Source of the DNA: QZKY01 sp964488675
GTDB taxonomy: Bacteria; Pseudomonadota; Gammaproteobacteria; Burkholderiales; Burkholderiaceae_D
Reading direction: 5' to 3'
Assembly (NCBI GenBank): GCA_964488675.1
Contig: CAZAWA010000027.1
Coordinates: 1-21,847, forward strand
DNA length: 21,847 nucleotides
Below, piece after piece: positions 15,033 through 21,847 of this stretch. Numbering within the stretch: the stretch's first letter is position 1; the number at the start of each line of letters is the position of its first letter. Both the position numbers and the translations under genes were made by a program. The notes beneath the pieces are model-generated. The model did not search any database and was not told the DNA's origin. It saw nothing but the letters and a program-made list of their open reading frames with translations.

Positions 15033-16121
15033 TCAGCGAAGTTCGACCGTTATCGGCGGGAATTTGCCCGACATGTCCTTCGGCCGTTGCGCCACCCGCG
15101 CCGCAATCTTGCGTGCGATGCCCTTGTAGATCTGCGCCACCGCGCCATCCGGGTCGGCCACCACGGTCGGCTTGCCGCTATCCGTATGCTCGCGCACCGA
15201 CAGCAGCAACGGCAGCGCGCCGAGAAAGTCAACGCCGTATTCGGCACACATCCGCTCCCCGCCACCCTCGCCGAAGATGTGTTCGGCATGGCCGCAGTTC
15301 GAACAGATGTGGGTGCTCATGTTTTCCACCACGCCGAGAATCGGGATATTTACCTTCTCGAACATTTTCAAGCCCCTTTTCGCATCCAGCAGCGCGATGT
15401 CCTGCGGCGTGGTGATGATCACGGCGCCGGTTACCGGCACTTTCTGCGCCAGCGTGAGCTGGATGTCGCCGGTGCCGGGCGGCATGTCGACGATCAGGTA
15501 GTCAAGGTTGCGCCAGTTGGTCTGGTCGATCAGTTGCTGCAAGGCTTGCGTGACCATCGGGCCGCGCCAGACCATGGGCTCGTCCGAGTTGATCAAAAAA
15601 CCGACCGATGACACCTGAATGCCGTGATTTTCCATCGGCTCCATGGTTTTGCCATCCCTGGTTTCCGGCCGGCCAGAGATGCCCATCATCATCGGTTGCG
15701 ACGGGCCATAGATATCGGCGTCCAGCAAGCCAACCGCCGCCCCTTCGGCCGCCAGCGCCAGCGCAAGGTTTGCCGCCGTGGTTGATTTGCCGACACCGCC
15801 CTTGCCGGACGCGACAGCAATAATGTTTTTCACATTGCTCCTGGGCTTGATGCCACCCTGTACGCCGTGCGTAGCGATTCTGGTCGTCACCTCTACATTG
15901 ATAACCCCGACACCGGGAATCGCCCTCAACGCATCCGCGACTGACTGGCGCATGCTTTCGATCTGGCTTTTTGCCGGATAACCCAGTTCAATCGTCAGCG
16001 ACACGCCACCTCCATCAATCTTGAGGTTCTTGATTGATTTTGAAGACCCGAAATCCTTGCCAGTGTTGGGATCAATGGCCTTTGCCAGTGCCTGCCGGAT
16101 GGTTTCTGCGGTAATGCTCAT
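15033..16121 (-). CDS. apbC: Iron-sulfur cluster carrier protein ApbC/Mrp
   Basis: This 362-residue cytoplasmic P-loop ATPase binds and transfers 4Fe-4S clusters. An N-terminal MIP18-like domain (about 1-85) precedes the ParA/MinD-like ATPase. The deviant Walker A SGKGGVGKST is at 105-114, LLDADIYGPS at 132-141, VDMPPGTGD at 211-219, and the cluster-binding CxxC (Cys273 and Cys276 in HICSNCGH) follows the conserved ENMS. An AAGGAG box 8 bases before the ATG fixes the start. It is divergent from metG with 126 bases between start codons, an arrangement I recall as common in betaproteobacteria. The neighbouring formate dehydrogenase contains many iron-sulfur clusters, but ApbC is a general housekeeping factor, so no special link is implied. 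Confidence 0.96.
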   Translation of the reverse strand: MSITAETIRQALAKAIDPNTGKDFGSSKSIKNLKIDGGGVSLTIELGYPAKSQIESMRQSVADALRAIPGVGVINVEVTTRIATHGVQGGIKPRSNVKNIIAVASGKGGVGKSTTAANLALALAAEGAAVGLLDADIYGPSQPMMMGISGRPETRDGKTMEPMENHGIQVSSVGFLINSDEPMVWRGPMVTQALQQLIDQTNWRNLDYLIVDMPPGTGDIQLTLAQKVPVTGAVIITTPQDIALLDAKRGLKMFEKVNIPILGVVENMSTHICSNCGHAEHIFGEGGGERMCAEYGVDFLGALPLLLSVREHTDSGKPTVVADPDGAVAQIYKGIARKIAARVAQRPKDMSGKFPPITVELR

Positions 16122-16210
16122 ACATTCTTCTCCTTTGCCAGCCGTGGAGTCTAGCGCAAAATCACGGGCCGGTCAGCACGCGCCTATTTCGCCGCAAGCC
16201 ATCCGGCTGG

Positions 16211-16216
16211 TAAAAT
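16211..16216 (+). promoter_or_regulatory. Likely -10 box of metG
   Basis: GGTAAAATGG contains TAAAAT. Transcription would start near 16223, downstream of the ATG at 16215, leaving a leader of about 25 bases before the ATG at 16248. No strong -35 is visible. This box overlaps the upstream ATG and argues against it as the start codon. Confidence 0.45.
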
Positions 16217-16247
16217 GGAAATTCCCTCTTTCAAAATTGCAACAATC

Positions 16248-18326
16248 ATGACTCGCAAGCTGTTCGTCACCACCGCCCTGCCTTACGCCAACGGCCCCTT
16301 CCACATCGGCCACATCATGGAATACATCCAGGCCGACATCTGGGTGCGGTTCCAGCGCATGCAGCAGGACAATGGCAAGCCGCGCGAAGTGCATTTCGTT
16401 TGCGCGGATGACGCCCATGGTGCGCCGATCATGATCGCTGCGGAAAATGCCGGCGTGACGCCGCAGGAGTTTGTGGCGAAGATCGCAAGCGGTCGCCAGC
16501 AGTATCTGGACGGCTTTCATATTTCCTTCGACAACTGGCATTCAACCGACGGGCCGGAAAACCATGAACTGTCGAAACAGATTTACCGCAACCTGAAAGC
16601 GGCCGGATTCATCGCAACCAAGACCATCGAGCAATTTTTCGATCCGGTCAAGAACATGTTCCTGCCCGATCGCTACATCAAGGGCGCGTGCCCGAAATGC
16701 GGCGCCCCGGAGCAGTACGGTGACGCATGCGAAGCGTGTAGCGCGGTGTATGCGCCAACCGAACTGAAAAACCCGTACTCAACGCTGACCGGCGCCACGC
16801 CAGTGATGAAATCGTCCGAGCATTTCTTTTTCAGGCTGTCCGACCCGCAGTGCGTCGCTTTCCTGCGCGAGTGGGCGCTGGGTGATGTCGATGGCGTGCC
16901 GCGCCTGCAACCTGAAGTCGCGAACAAGGCGCGCGAGTGGCTGGGCGATGACAGTGAGGGGCTGGGCGACTGGGACATCAGCCGCGACGCGCCCTACTTC
17001 GGCATCGAAATCCCGGACGAGCCGGGAAAATATTTCTATGTCTGGCTGGACGCGCCGGTCGGCTACCTGGCGTCGCTGAAAAATTATTTTGGCAAGACCG
17101 GACGCGACTACGACGCGTTCATGGCCGACCCCAATACCGAGCAGTACCACTTCATCGGCAAGGACATCACTTACTTCCACACCCTGTTCTGGCCGGCGAT
17201 GCTGAAATTTTCCGGCATGCGCGTTCCAGACAATGTTTTCGTGCACGGTTTCATCACCGTGTCCGGTCAAAAAATGTCCAAGTCGCGCGGCACCGGCATC
17301 TCGCCTTTGCGTTACCTTGATATTGGCATGAACCCGGAATGGCTGCGCTACTACATCGCTGCCAAGCTGAACGCCCATGTCGAGGATGTGGACTTCAACC
17401 CCGAGGATTTCGTTGCGCGCGTGAATGCGGATCTGATAGGCAAGTATGTAAATATCGCCAGCCGCTCGGCCAACTTCATCTCCAAAAAATTCGGCGGCAA
17501 GATCACCGCCAAACTGGCGCCCGAAAACGAAGGCTTTCTCGACGGGCTGCGCAGCGCCGCTGTTGAAATAGCGGAGTGCTACGAGGAACGCGAATTCAGC
17601 CGCGCACTGCGCATGATCATGCACCAGGCTGACATCATCAACGCGTATGTGGACCAGCACAAACCCTGGGTGCTAGCGAAAGATCCGGCCAGCGAGCCGG
17701 CCCTGCACGAAGTGTGCAGTTGCCTGCTCGAAGCCTTCCGCGTCCTGACCATCCTCCTGAAACCGGTATTGCCCGAACTCGCAAAGCAAGTGGAATCCCT
17801 GCTTAACCTGCAACCGATGATCTGGGAAGACATCGGCAGGCCGCTTGCTGACGGTCACATCGTCAATCCGTACTTGCACCTGATGCAGCGCGTAGACCCC
17901 AAGATGCTGGACGCGCTGTTTGATGCACCAGCCACTGCCGAAACACCGACCGCAACGACTGCGGATGCCATCGAGGATATCGCGCCACAAATTACCGTAG
18001 ACGATTTCGCCAAGGTCGACCTGCGCATCGCTAAAATCGTAAACTGCGAACAGGTTGAAGGCTCCGATCGCTTGCTGCGTCTGACGCTGGATGCAGGCGA
18101 AGGCAGGACGCGCAATGTATTCGCCGGCATCAAGTCCGCGTACAAGCCGGAAGAACTGATCGGCAAGCTGACTGTGATGGTCGCGAATCTCGCGCCGCGC
18201 AAGATGAAGTTTGGCATTTCCGAAGGCATGGTGCTGGCCGGATCCGCCAAAGACGAGAAGGCCAAACCCGGCATTTACATCCTGAACCCGTGGCCGGGTG
18301 CAGAACCGGGAATGCGCATACGATGA
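16248..18326 (+). CDS. metG: Methionyl-tRNA synthetase
   Basis: Class I synthetase that charges initiator and elongator tRNA-Met. From the ATG at 16248 it has 692 residues. The HIGH motif is exact (HIGH at 19-22 in GPFHIGHIMEY), zinc ligands CPKC (148-151) and CEAC (161-164) are intact, and KMSKS (342-346) is exact. The C-terminal tRNA-binding/dimerisation domain, of the EMAP II type, spans about 585-692 (VDDFAKVDLRIAKIVNCEQV). A linker rich in Ala and Thr precedes it. An upstream in-frame ATG at 16215 would add 11 residues but overlaps the likely -10 box, so I prefer MTRKLFVTTALPYANGPFHI as the N terminus. The following GNAT gene starts 48 bases after the stop. Confidence 0.97.
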   Translation: MTRKLFVTTALPYANGPFHIGHIMEYIQADIWVRFQRMQQDNGKPREVHFVCADDAHGAPIMIAAENAGVTPQEFVAKIASGRQQYLDGFHISFDNWHSTDGPENHELSKQIYRNLKAAGFIATKTIEQFFDPVKNMFLPDRYIKGACPKCGAPEQYGDACEACSAVYAPTELKNPYSTLTGATPVMKSSEHFFFRLSDPQCVAFLREWALGDVDGVPRLQPEVANKAREWLGDDSEGLGDWDISRDAPYFGIEIPDEPGKYFYVWLDAPVGYLASLKNYFGKTGRDYDAFMADPNTEQYHFIGKDITYFHTLFWPAMLKFSGMRVPDNVFVHGFITVSGQKMSKSRGTGISPLRYLDIGMNPEWLRYYIAAKLNAHVEDVDFNPEDFVARVNADLIGKYVNIASRSANFISKKFGGKITAKLAPENEGFLDGLRSAAVEIAECYEEREFSRALRMIMHQADIINAYVDQHKPWVLAKDPASEPALHEVCSCLLEAFRVLTILLKPVLPELAKQVESLLNLQPMIWEDIGRPLADGHIVNPYLHLMQRVDPKMLDALFDAPATAETPTATTADAIEDIAPQITVDDFAKVDLRIAKIVNCEQVEGSDRLLRLTLDAGEGRTRNVFAGIKSAYKPEELIGKLTVMVANLAPRKMKFGISEGMVLAGSAKDEKAKPGIYILNPWPGAEPGMRIR

Positions 18327-18374
18327 GAATTCTCCACAACACGCTGCCTCAACGATGTTTGACAGTGATTAGAT

Positions 18375-18878
18375 ATGAGCGATGACATAGGTGACGATTT
18401 AAACATTCTGGTCCGGGAGGCCAAACTCGATGACGCGCACCTCGTAGCTGAGCTGACGCGCGCATCATGGGCAGACAAGGTGAGCCCCACTTCAAGCGGC
18501 CACCGCGAGTCAGCCGATCTCGTGATCAGGGATCTGAAAAACGGCGGTGGGTTTATCCTGCAAGTCAATGACACGCCAGCCGGATCGGTGCGCTGGCTGC
18601 CCACAGACGGCGCACAAAATGTGTGGGAAGTCCGGCGCATGGGTGTCATACCGGTCTACCGCAGCAAGAACCTGTCACAACACCTGCTGGAAGCCGTGAT
18701 CCACCGCGCTCTGTCATCCGACATCGCCGAACTGCGCCTCGGTGTGCGCGCCGATCAGCCCAAGCTGGTCGACTTCTACGCCGCATTCGGCTTCGATGTC
18801 GCGCCGGAGCTGGAGTATCCCCACGACATGCAGCATGAGCCGATACCAACAATGATGCGCCGCGTGTTCAACCGATAA
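18375..18878 (+). CDS. GNAT-family N-acetyltransferase
   Basis: This 167-residue protein has the GNAT fold order: an N-terminal strand and helix (LVREAKLDDAHLVAELTRAS), the central strands FILQVNDTPAGSVRWLP, the acetyl-CoA strand and helix region WEVRRMGVIPVYRSKNLSQH (about 84-103), and the C-terminal VDFYAAFGFDVAPELEY segment typical of the family. The pyrophosphate loop, usually Q/R-x-x-G-x-G/A, reads RSKNLS here and lacks both glycines. The C-terminal segment strongly supports GNAT membership. The substrate is unknown. It follows metG in the same direction and is followed within 14 bases by the DUF3460 gene, so GNAT, DUF3460 and scpA probably share a transcript. No clear ribosome-binding site is seen. 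Confidence 0.85.
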   Translation: MSDDIGDDLNILVREAKLDDAHLVAELTRASWADKVSPTSSGHRESADLVIRDLKNGGGFILQVNDTPAGSVRWLPTDGAQNVWEVRRMGVIPVYRSKNLSQHLLEAVIHRALSSDIAELRLGVRADQPKLVDFYAAFGFDVAPELEYPHDMQHEPIPTMMRRVFNR

Positions 18879-18892
18879 GAAAATGACACAAG

Positions 18893-19090
18893 ATGAACCT
18901 GTTTGCCCGTCCGGAATACGAATCCGAATTCACCCAGTTCCTGAAGGGCTGGAAACAACGCGATCCTGGCCTGCAGCAAAGGCAGGACGAGGGGCGCGCG
19001 CTGCTCCTGGACAAAATGCCCACTGATCCGGAAGAGCGCGCACGCGCCAACGAGTCAGCTGTAAAGCGCCGCCCCTACGCATATGAATGA
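18893..19090 (+). CDS. DUF3460 family small protein
   Basis: This 65-residue hydrophilic protein reads MNLFARPEYESEFTQFLKGW, then a basic/acidic helical segment ending in KRRPYAYE. The pattern of YxSEFTQFL near the N terminus, a RALLLDK centre and a short basic tail fits DUF3460, a small uncharacterised family I know mainly from betaproteobacteria. No signal peptide or membrane segment is present. It lies 14 bases after the GNAT gene, and its stop overlaps the scpA start by four bases (ATGA), so it is probably translationally coupled to scpA. The function is unknown; the fixed place beside scpA could indicate a role in chromosome maintenance, but that is a guess. Confidence 0.85.
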   Translation: MNLFARPEYESEFTQFLKGWKQRDPGLQQRQDEGRALLLDKMPTDPEERARANESAVKRRPYAYE

Positions 19091-19974
19091 TGGATAACGC
19101 ACAAACTGAACCAGAATCTGCCGCGCTGGCAGTGGCGCGGGATTCGACCCCCGATCTGGTCGACGGCATCGCTTTCGCCAAGCTGTATGGCGAGCCGCTG
19201 TTCCAGATGCCAAACGATCTGTATATCCCGCCGGGTCTTCTTCAAGTATTAAAGGAGGCGTTCGAAGGCCCGCTGGATCTGCTGCTTTACCTGATCCGCA
19301 AGCAAAATTTCAACATCCTCGACATTCCGCTGGCGCAGGTTACTACGCAGTACCTGCAGTATGTCGACCAGATCCGCGAACGCAATCTGGAACTGGCTGC
19401 CGAATACCTGCTGATGGCGGCCATGCTGATTGAAATCAAGTCGCGCATGCTGCTGCCGCAGCGCAAAAGTAACCACAACGACGACGCCAATGACCCGCGC
19501 GCCGAGCTGGTGCGCCGCCTGCTGGAATATGAGCAGATCAAACTGGCCGCGCAGGAAATCGACGCGCTGCCGCAACTCGGGCGCGACTATGTCACGCCGC
19601 ATGTAATGGCGGCGCAAAGTCTGGCACCGCGCTGGCCCGATGTGAATGTCATCGACCTGCAAACTGCTTTGCTGGGTGTGATCCGGCGCGCCAAACTGAC
19701 CGCTCATCACACCATTACGCGCGAAGCACTCTCGGTTCGCGAGCACATGTCCGGCATCCTGCGTCGTCTGAGGTCTGCCGGTTTTGTCGAGTTTGCCGAC
19801 CTGTTCGAGCAAGCGCAAGGCGTCCCGGTCGTTATTGTCAATTTCATTGCAATGCTGGAACTCGCGAAGGACAACTTGATCGAAATCACCCAGGCTGAAG
19901 CACTGGCGCCCATCTATGTCAGGCTGGCATACGGAACCGTTGATGTGAGCGCCGACGCCGACAACGAGGGCTGA
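19087..19974 (+). CDS. scpA: Segregation and condensation protein A
   Basis: ScpA is the kleisin subunit that bridges the SMC heads and ScpB in bacterial condensin. The 295-residue protein has a nonconserved N-terminal extension (about 1-50) and then the family start LKEAFEGPLDLLLYLIRKQNFNILDIPLAQVTTQYL (about 56-91), followed by the helix NLELAAEYLLMAAMLIEIKSRMLLP. The C-terminal winged-helix region is about 200-285 (EHMSGILRRLRSAGFVEFADLF, then FIAMLELAKDNLIEITQAEALAPIYVRL). The start overlaps the DUF3460 stop by four bases; a second ATG follows immediately. There is no SMC gene in the window. About 124 bases of noncoding DNA separate it from panC. Confidence 0.96.
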   Translation: MMDNAQTEPESAALAVARDSTPDLVDGIAFAKLYGEPLFQMPNDLYIPPGLLQVLKEAFEGPLDLLLYLIRKQNFNILDIPLAQVTTQYLQYVDQIRERNLELAAEYLLMAAMLIEIKSRMLLPQRKSNHNDDANDPRAELVRRLLEYEQIKLAAQEIDALPQLGRDYVTPHVMAAQSLAPRWPDVNVIDLQTALLGVIRRAKLTAHHTITREALSVREHMSGILRRLRSAGFVEFADLFEQAQGVPVVIVNFIAMLELAKDNLIEITQAEALAPIYVRLAYGTVDVSADADNEG

Positions 19975-20034
19975 TTCAGCGCGCCCATTATTGAACCGGC
20001 ATAAATAATTCCTGACTTTTCGCGCCCCGATTTT

Positions 20035-20064
20035 TTGCCTATTCCACGCCACTCTTTGTACAAT
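20035..20064 (+). promoter_or_regulatory. Predicted sigma-70 promoter of panC
   Basis: TTGCCT (20035-20040) and TACAAT (20059-20064) are separated by 18 bases. Transcription would start near 20071, giving a leader of about 28 bases with no clear Shine-Dalgarno sequence before the panC ATG. Confidence 0.5.
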
Positions 20065-20098
20065 GGGCGTTTCGCTTTGAATTTCGCCCCCTAAAATC

Positions 20099-20938
20099 AT
20101 GAAAATCATCTCCTGCGTCAAAGAACTTCGCAACCAGCTATCCGGCCAACTGCGCACGGCTTTCGTGCCCACGATGGGCAACCTGCATGAAGGCCACCTG
20201 TCGCTGATGCGACTGGCAAAGAGGCATGGCGACCCGGTTGTCACATCGATTTTCGTGAACCGGCTGCAGTTCGGTCCGAACGAAGACTTCGACAGCTACC
20301 CGCGCACCTTCCAGGCCGATGTCGAAAAACTTGAAAAAGAAGGCGTCTATGTCCTGTTTGCGCCAACCGAGAAGGACATGTACCCGGAACCTCAGGAATT
20401 CCGCATCCAGCCACCGGAAGATCTGGGCGGCACACTTGAGGGCAAGTTCCGGCTCGGGTTTTTCAACGGTGTGTGCACGGTCGTGCTCAAGCTGATTTCG
20501 TGCGTGCAGCCAAGCGTTGCGGTTTTTGGGAAGAAGGATTACCAGCAGCTGATGATCGTTCGCAACATGTGCCGACAGCTCGCCCTGCCGACACAAATCA
20601 TCGCTGCCGAAACCCGTCGCGCGGACGACGGGCTAGCGCTGTCATCCCGCAATGTCTATCTGTCCCCCGGCGAACGCGCCGAGGCGCCGACACTGTTCCG
20701 CGTCCTCAATGAAGTGGCAAACGAGATCAGCATCGGTCATCTCGATACTTACGAACTTGAAACCAAAGCCATGAAAAAGCTGATCCAGCGAGGCTGGCAG
20801 CCGGATTACATTTCGATCCGCCGACAATCCGACTTGCAACCGCCGATGGCCGGCGATTTGGCGAGAAGCGAGCCGCTGGTCGTGCTGGCTGCAGCCAGAA
20901 TCGGCACGACGCGGCTGATCGACAATCTGGAAATTTGA
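20099..20938 (+). CDS. panC: Pantothenate synthetase (pantoate--beta-alanine ligase)
   Basis: PanC condenses pantoate and beta-alanine with ATP to make pantothenate, the precursor of coenzyme A, in the cytoplasm. The 279-residue length is typical. Motifs: PTMGNLHEGHLSLM (24-37, with the ATP-binding His30 and His33), FVNRLQFGPNEDFDSYPRT (52-70), FGKKDYQQL (143-151) and DGLALSSRNVYLSP (177-190, the KMSKS-like loop). FVNRLQF with Arg in place of the more common Pro, and EGKFRLGFFNGVCTVV, read as a betaproteobacterial variant. Neither panB nor panD is present in the window. The stop is 13 bases from the stop of a small convergent gene. Confidence 0.97.
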   Translation: MKIISCVKELRNQLSGQLRTAFVPTMGNLHEGHLSLMRLAKRHGDPVVTSIFVNRLQFGPNEDFDSYPRTFQADVEKLEKEGVYVLFAPTEKDMYPEPQEFRIQPPEDLGGTLEGKFRLGFFNGVCTVVLKLISCVQPSVAVFGKKDYQQLMIVRNMCRQLALPTQIIAAETRRADDGLALSSRNVYLSPGERAEAPTLFRVLNEVANEISIGHLDTYELETKAMKKLIQRGWQPDYISIRRQSDLQPPMAGDLARSEPLVVLAAARIGTTRLIDNLEI

Positions 20939-20951
20939 GCGCGCAATACGC

Positions 20952-21077
20952 TCACTCCATCGCAGCCTTGATGAAATTATAGGCAGCGGCCAGGGCGAAA
21001 CTGATTGAAATCACTACCAGTATGTATGTGATCGCCCGGTTGATTTTGAGTCCTAAATGCTCTCCCCTGCCTTTCAT
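20952..21077 (-). CDS. 41-residue single-pass membrane protein
   Basis: Short open frame read directly from the sequence: MKGRGEHLGLKINRAITYIL, then VVISISFALAAAYNFIKAAM and a final E. Residues about 16-36 form one hydrophobic transmembrane segment. The N-terminal part is positively charged (Lys2, Arg4, Lys11, Arg14) and predicts a cytoplasmic N terminus. An AGGAG ribosome-binding site lies 7 bases before the ATG, strong support for so small a gene. No homologue is recalled. It lies between panC (convergent) and a 94-residue gene on the same strand, 52 bases downstream of the latter. Confidence 0.65.
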   Translation of the reverse strand: MKGRGEHLGLKINRAITYILVVISISFALAAAYNFIKAAME

Positions 21078-21129
21078 GCAAACACTCCTGAATTGTTGTT
21101 AAGGAAACGCCGCTTTAATCCGTGCTTCC

Positions 21130-21414
21130 TCAAGCCTCTTGCTTCAACATTTTTTTCCCTATGGAGTCATTCACTTGAAATGACATTTGCTCCCCCACAG
21201 AGTCGGCGTAGAAGCTTTCGAAGCTGTTGCTGAAAAACTCGCACTTGATGTGGTACATCCGCTTCTTCCTGTGCACTTTGCCCCACTTGTCGCGGTAAAC
21301 AATATAGTTTTTGGTTCTTTTCAGCAAATAGACGACATTCCGGTTGACATAGCCGCAGCCGCCAAACAGGGTTTCGCCTTCGTAAGAATAGTTGTTCTTG
21401 AACCTGAAAGTCAT
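21130..21414 (-). CDS. Hypothetical basic protein, 94 residues
   Basis: I do not recognise this protein. It starts MTFRFKNNYSYEGETLFGGC and is rich in Lys, Arg, Tyr and Phe, including KRTKNYIVYRDKWGKVHRKK (32-51), with two cysteines (20 and 58). There is no signal peptide or membrane segment; the N-terminal half looks beta-rich. A GAGGAC ribosome-binding site lies 7 bases before the ATG, and a TATAAT box (21465 to 21460) sits at a suitable distance upstream. Its base composition is visibly richer in A and T than the neighbouring housekeeping genes, which could point to acquisition by transfer. A small nucleic-acid-binding protein would fit the charge, but this is speculation. Confidence 0.6.
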   Translation of the reverse strand: MTFRFKNNYSYEGETLFGGCGYVNRNVVYLLKRTKNYIVYRDKWGKVHRKKRMYHIKCEFFSNSFESFYADSVGEQMSFQVNDSIGKKMLKQEA

Positions 21415-21735
21415 CGTATGTCCTCGTTGATTCTAGTTTTAGAATTTCATAACCCGGTAATTATAACGATCATCTCATAATCGACACAGTAACTGCGAGA
21501 TGGATGGCTGATAAATCGACGGGGTTGAGGAGCGAGCAACCAGTCATTGTGACAAACCGATTTTCAGGAATTGGCGAAATGCGCCGAGCCGGCGTGCTCA
21601 CCGAAATTTATTTTTCGCCCAAGAACCATGAACAGCCCTTGCTGGAACGCAATTTAAGGCAGTATGATCACGGCCTTGCGCAGCATTCAATCCACCTCCG
21701 ATGAAATTTTGTACTTTTCGGCAGAAAAAGCAAAA
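21415..21735. other. Region without a confident gene
   Basis: Apart from the promoter and dyad of the 94-residue gene, I see little here. A 66-codon plus-strand frame (21504-21704, MADKSTGLRSEQPVIVTNRF...) starts with ATG but has no convincing ribosome-binding site and no recognisable motif. It could be a gene remnant or chance. The stretch ends at the terminator before tRNA-Lys. Confidence 0.5.
21430..21465 (-). promoter_or_regulatory. Promoter and dyad before the 94-residue gene
   Basis: On the minus strand TATAAT (21465 to 21460) matches the -10 consensus exactly; the -35 is poor. The perfect dyad ATTCTA-N4-TAGAAT (21430-21445) would lie at about +9 to +24 of the transcript, where a bound protein would block transcription. 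Confidence 0.4.
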
Positions 21736-21761
21736 GGGGTTGCGCAAGCAACCCCTTTTTT
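21732..21761. terminator. Bidirectional terminator next to tRNA-Lys
   Basis: A perfect 12-pair stem (AAAAGGGGTTGC and GCAACCCCTTTT) with a GCAA tetraloop. T runs follow on both strands. On the minus strand it lies 14 bases after the tRNA-Lys 3' end and is its likely terminator. Confidence 0.9.
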
Positions 21762-21775
21762 CACTGCGTTTATTC

Positions 21776-21847
21776 TGGTAGGCCGTGCAGGGGTCGAACC
21801 TGCGACCAACGGATTAAAAGTCCGCTGCTCTACCAACTGAGCTAACG
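21776..21847 (-). tRNA. tRNA-Lys(TTT), 5' end cut by window edge
   Basis: On the minus strand the visible part starts CGTTAGCTCAGTTGGTAGAG, has the anticodon loop CTTTTAA (anticodon TTT), the T arm GCAGGTTCGACCCCTGC and an encoded CCA (21776-21778). About four bases of the acceptor 5' strand lie beyond the window. Confidence 0.95.

Noticed and set aside
21504..21704. 66-codon plus-strand frame before tRNA-Lys
   Set aside because: No convincing ribosome-binding site, no motif and no neighbour to support it; kept only as a note in the intergenic entry.
1..21847. CRISPR array, prophage, insertion sequence or defence system
   Set aside because: No regularly spaced repeats, transposase, integrase, phage structural gene or defence nuclease was seen; most coding space is taken by recognisable housekeeping and formate genes.

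Overview
The window looks like chromosomal DNA of a betaproteobacterium, most likely Burkholderiales and perhaps Oxalobacteraceae. This rests on a DUF3460-type small protein next to scpA, a betaproteobacterial style of PanC, GltX and MetG, and gene order. No database search was possible. A run of exactly 100 N inside a tRNA-Glu shows that this is a scaffolded draft assembly.

Left part (1-6190). A M48/BepA-type metallopeptidase with TPRs is cut by the left edge. It is followed by a small membrane-anchored protein, an imperfect REP-like palindrome, a calcium-binding EF-hand-like protein and a two-CBS-domain protein, all on the plus strand. A minus-strand block then carries gltX, tRNA-Ala(GGC) and two or more tRNA-Glu(TTC) genes, one of them split by the gap. 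An OmpA-type lipoprotein gene ends in a strong terminator.

Middle part (6190-14800) is a formate module. On the minus strand, in transcription order, lie an OFA-family (oxalate/formate antiporter) MFS transporter, its own terminator, and then an operon of NAD-linked molybdenum/tungsten formate dehydrogenase. The operon encodes a beta subunit fused from NuoE-like and NuoF-like halves, the catalytic alpha subunit, and FdhD, the sulfurtransferase that activates the cofactor. Divergent from the transporter is a regulator with a ModE-like DNA-binding domain and a molybdate-binding-protein-like domain. The likely picture is formate uptake or exchange, oxidation to CO2 with NADH production, and control by metal oxyanion or formate status. 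A near-consensus FNR/Anr site sits about 40.5 bp upstream of the predicted start of the fdh operon, and three CTAT heptads sit between the divergent promoters.

Right part (14800-21847) is housekeeping: apbC (Fe-S carrier) divergent from metG, then a GNAT acetyltransferase, a DUF3460 protein, scpA (chromosome segregation) and panC (pantothenate synthesis). The last stretch holds two short minus-strand genes, a 41-residue single-pass membrane protein and an unrecognised 94-residue basic protein with a dyad in its leader, and ends in a tRNA-Lys(TTT) cut by the right edge. Apart from the formate module and a few orphan small genes, the region is ordinary; I saw no phage, insertion sequence with transposase, CRISPR array or defence system.
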